Source: Bacteroidia bacterium
GTDB lineage: Bacteria > Bacteroidota > Bacteroidia > Bacteroidales > Azobacteroidaceae
Assembly (NCBI GenBank): GCA_025996815.1
Contig: BNTT01000164.1
Span: 1 to 6,375 of the forward strand
Length of the DNA stretch: 6,375 nt
Direction: 5' to 3'
A program made the translations under genes and the position numbers. The first letter of the stretch is position 1; every line of letters starts with the position of its first letter. The notes below the pieces were generated by a model, which was not told the origin of the DNA, made no database searches, and saw only the letters and a program-made list of their open reading frames with translations. Shown here piece after piece: positions 3,881 to 6,375 of the stretch.

Positions 3881-6284
3881 AATTTTTTATGGTTTAGCAA
3901 CAATATTTTTTGCCGGAGTAGTGGTGCTGGATGTTTCAACAATTCTGGCGCAAGACACTGCCGCGGTGGCACGGTTGAAAAAATATGTGCAAACTGTTCA
4001 AGTGTTTAATCAACTTATTCCGCAAGAAAAGGTCTATTTGCACTTCGACAACACGAGTTATGTGCTTGGCGAAACCATCTGGTTTAAGGCTTATGTGGTT
4101 ACTGCCGGGCAATTTCAATCCACCAATCAGAGCGGAGTGTTGTATGTGGAATTATTAAATTCCAAAGGCAAAGTTTTAGAAACCAAGAAGTTGAAAATTG
4201 AAGAAGGGCAATGTCGAGGTGAGTTTGTACTGAAAGAAATCAATCTTGAGTATTTCCCCGGTTTTTACGAAATTCGAGCTTACACCAAAGGGATGCTGAA
4301 CTTTGGAGAAGAAACCATTTTTTCGCGTGTTTTTCCGGTTTTCAAAGAATTTAAATTGAATGGCGATTATACGCCCAAAGACTTGGATGATGATTTGGAG
4401 TTTAGCCTGCCCAATTACCGCAAAAAAGGAACAAAGCAAAAGAAAATCAATGTGGATTTTTATCCCGAAGGAGGTAATTTAGTCAACGGATTGACTTCCA
4501 ATGTGGCATTCCAAATTACCGATGAGGCAGGAAACGGATTGGAAGCGACCGGGATTGTTTACAGTCCGGAAGGAGAGCCTGTAACGACCTTTTCGACGCT
4601 TCACGCAGGAATGGGGGCGTTCAGTTATACGCCGGACAACAAACAAAACAAGGTTAAAATTACTTGCGGGAATAAGGAATATACGTTTGATTTACCCAAA
4701 AGTTTGGATAAAGGTTATATGTTGCAAACCAATAATTTTTCAAAATCTGCCTTGATGTTGCGATTAGAAAAGAGTCCGAATGCGCCATCTGTGCCCTTGA
4801 TATTTATTTTGCAAAAAATGGAAGATAAAATTGCTATCAAAGCCATTCCCAATAAAGAAGAATATGAGCCACAGGAAAAAATTATTATTGATTTTGCGGT
4901 AACAGGAGAGTCGGACTATCCGGAAACGGTGTTTTCACTCGCCGTTCGTGATGCTAATCAAACGCTCAAAACGGACGATGCAGAGAATATCGCAACTAAT
5001 TTGTTGCTATCGTCGGATTTGAAAGGATATGTAGAAAAGCCCGGCTATTATTTGGAGCAAGGTAATATGCAGGCACTGGATATATTACTGATGGTGCGCG
5101 GTTGGAAACGTTACGAATGGCAAACAATGGCCGGAATAAAACCATTCAATTCTCAATTCAACATAGAAAAAAAATTGACAATCAAAGGGTTTATACCTGC
5201 TTCCGAGGGAAAAAATGCCGAGGTGGGCATCCTGATGCAGCAAGATGCCCTGTCTATGACCGGAACTGTGAACGCAGATGGCAAAGGCGTTTTTTATTTT
5301 TATCCGGAAGAATTTTACGGAATTTGGAATATCACCCTGCGCGCCAAAGGGGTTGAAAACGGAGCAAAAAACATTCGCATCGACCAATGGTTCAGCCCTG
5401 CTCCCCGAACCTATTCTTCTTTGGAAACAGTTTGGGAGGCGAATCCGCTTAGTATTATGAAACAGGGCAAAGAGAATAAAGATATTAAAGAAATAAAATC
5501 GGATGAAGGCAGCACCACAAAGTCGTATCAGATTCCGGAAGTCGTGGTGCGCACATCGCGGCGAAAACGAAATAAAGATATTATTCATCAAGTGGGGCGA
5601 AATATTGACCGAGCCATAGATAAAGGGGAAAAAATTCCGTACAATGTGCATGATTGGCTGTTGGAGAATGATGAAAATTATTCATTTGGGCAGGAAGGTT
5701 CTACCGACAACCCTGTTCATGCCACCGGCAATGATATTGATATGGATGGACGTAGCTCTTTCGAGGGCAGTTTTTATTACCACAGACCGACTATTGCAAA
5801 ATATCTTCATCTGGAGGATGGCAAATGGCAAAAGATAGACAAAAAAATTCTTACTTATAAAAAAAGCAAACTGGATGTGGAGGTCAAAGATTTAACTGCT
5901 AAACGAGTGATTCTTGATGTCGATAAAATTGTCATATCCGGATTCAAACAAGTGGATGCTGAAGGCAAATTATATACTCCGATTTATATCTATCCCTACA
6001 AAAGTTATTCGATGCGAACGATACCGGGCACGCGGTATACGACCTTTGAAGGATATTCAAAAGCCAAAGATTTTTACTGGGACAGACAGGAACGGGAAGA
6101 CTATGTGCCCAATGTAGCAGAACATCAGCGCACATTGTATTGGAATCCGGATGTGAAGACCGATAATCAGGGAGAAGCACACATCCATTTTTACAACGAT
6201 GCATTCTGCAAAAAAATAGACATCAGCGCAGAGGGATTGACCACTGAACGTGTTCCAATTGCAAATAAAAAATTAAAGAAATAG
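3867..6284 (+). CDS. Exported macroglobulin-like (MG2-domain) protein with degenerate plug-like region
   Basis: The 805-residue product has a signal peptide (about 1-29, ending TILAQ). Residues 52-157 form an MG2-type beta-sandwich: KVYLHFDNTSYVLGETIWFKAYVV, YVELLNSKGKVL, then PGFYEIRAYT. Further beta-sandwich segments follow at 193-275 (DFYPEGGNLVNGL, VTTFSTLHAGMGAFSYTP) and 322-362 (IPNKEEYEPQEKIIIDFAV). Then come LLLSSDLKGYVEKPGYYL and LLMVRGWKRYEW (381-418), hallmarks of this Bacteroidota family. QIPEVVVRTSRRKR (555-568) resembles the start of a TonB-receptor plug, but no beta-barrel follows. The C-terminus (755-790) has RTLYWNPDVKTDNQGEAHIHFY, also typical. No thioester CxEQ motif is present, so it is not a protease-trapping macroglobulin. 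It is presumably periplasmic or surface-located, perhaps in transport or envelope assembly; function unknown. It overlaps the DUF4105 gene by 14 bases (start ATG 3867, A-rich leader), indicating translational coupling. Composition is more AT-rich than in the preceding two genes. Confidence 0.87.
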   Translation: MKKNKIFYGLATIFFAGVVVLDVSTILAQDTAAVARLKKYVQTVQVFNQLIPQEKVYLHFDNTSYVLGETIWFKAYVVTAGQFQSTNQSGVLYVELLNSKGKVLETKKLKIEEGQCRGEFVLKEINLEYFPGFYEIRAYTKGMLNFGEETIFSRVFPVFKEFKLNGDYTPKDLDDDLEFSLPNYRKKGTKQKKINVDFYPEGGNLVNGLTSNVAFQITDEAGNGLEATGIVYSPEGEPVTTFSTLHAGMGAFSYTPDNKQNKVKITCGNKEYTFDLPKSLDKGYMLQTNNFSKSALMLRLEKSPNAPSVPLIFILQKMEDKIAIKAIPNKEEYEPQEKIIIDFAVTGESDYPETVFSLAVRDANQTLKTDDAENIATNLLLSSDLKGYVEKPGYYLEQGNMQALDILLMVRGWKRYEWQTMAGIKPFNSQFNIEKKLTIKGFIPASEGKNAEVGILMQQDALSMTGTVNADGKGVFYFYPEEFYGIWNITLRAKGVENGAKNIRIDQWFSPAPRTYSSLETVWEANPLSIMKQGKENKDIKEIKSDEGSTTKSYQIPEVVVRTSRRKRNKDIIHQVGRNIDRAIDKGEKIPYNVHDWLLENDENYSFGQEGSTDNPVHATGNDIDMDGRSSFEGSFYYHRPTIAKYLHLEDGKWQKIDKKILTYKKSKLDVEVKDLTAKRVILDVDKIVISGFKQVDAEGKLYTPIYIYPYKSYSMRTIPGTRYTTFEGYSKAKDFYWDRQEREDYVPNVAEHQRTLYWNPDVKTDNQGEAHIHFYNDAFCKKIDISAEGLTTERVPIANKKLKK

Positions 6285-6301
6285 AACAAAAATAATGAAT
6301 T

Positions 6302-6375
6302 ATGAGCGATTTTGAAGAATATATTCGGCAGGGCGAACCTCAAAAGAAAGAAAGAGGTTATGCGTGGCAAACTGC
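6302..6375 (+). CDS. Fic-family protein, N-terminal fragment (cut by window edge)
   Basis: Starting 17 bases after the preceding stop, 24 complete codons encode MSDFEEYIRQGEPQKKE and then RGYAWQT up to the edge. The pattern 'DFE.YIRQGEP..KEK...W.TAIGLQ' is the usual opening of a Bacteroidota group of Fic-domain proteins, which transfer AMP to target proteins (recalled pattern). The diagnostic HPFxxGNGR motif lies beyond the window, so enzyme identity and activity cannot be confirmed. An upstream ATG at 6295 is in another frame and stops after six codons. The short gap suggests it is read through from the preceding gene. Confidence 0.68.
   Translation, partial: MSDFEEYIRQGEPQKKERGYAWQT

Noticed and set aside
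5085..5651. 188-codon minus-strand open frame
   Set aside because: It is antisense to the well-supported macroglobulin-like gene, and its product shows no recognisable domain.
3867..6284. Thioester-containing alpha-2-macroglobulin
   Set aside because: No CxEQ thioester motif is present and the protein is about half the length of bacterial alpha-2-macroglobulins.

Overview
The window looks like chromosomal DNA from a member of the Bacteroidota, probably Bacteroidales. Three things point there. Promoters fit the phylum's TTTG / TAnnTTTG pattern. Purine-rich or AT-rich leaders replace strong Shine-Dalgarno sites. The protein families present (DUF4105/Lnb-N, the MG2-type surface protein beginning VYLHFDNTSY..GETIWFKAY, the short glycine-rich exported protein) are typical of the phylum. 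All family names rest on recognising sequence patterns; no database search was run.

Layout. (1) Bases 1-185 hold the 5' end of an IS5-family transposase read leftward, its promoter and the probable end of the insertion sequence. (2) Bases 196-663 encode a small exported glycine-rich protein starting about ten bases from that IS end; a clear intrinsic terminator follows at 690-722. (3) Bases 746-985 are a gene-free cluster of nested palindromic repeats. (4) On the minus strand, a polysaccharide flippase (1184-2665) is followed 10 bases later by a 57-codon gene (1000-1173) that resembles an orphan antitoxin. (5) A compact divergent promoter near 2690-2729 drives the flippase leftward and, rightward, a gene pair: a DUF4105 membrane protein with a Cys/His pair (2741-3880) and an 805-residue exported macroglobulin-like protein (3867-6284) that overlaps it by 14 bases. 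(6) From 6302 the window cuts into what looks like a Fic-family protein.

How the genes may work together. The flippase and the rightward pair are all envelope proteins and share one intergenic control region, which suggests a cell-surface locus, though no pathway can be named. The 14-base overlap suggests the DUF4105 protein and the macroglobulin-like protein are co-translated and may act together in the periplasm or outer membrane. The putative antitoxin and the Fic protein at the ends of the two transcripts are probably accessory cargo.

The most unusual features are the nested inverted-repeat cluster, a different palindromic repeat read in frame inside the DUF4105 gene (residues about 231-239), and the short orphan antitoxin-like gene. 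I found no convincing new defence or mobile system, and no RNA gene or CRISPR array.
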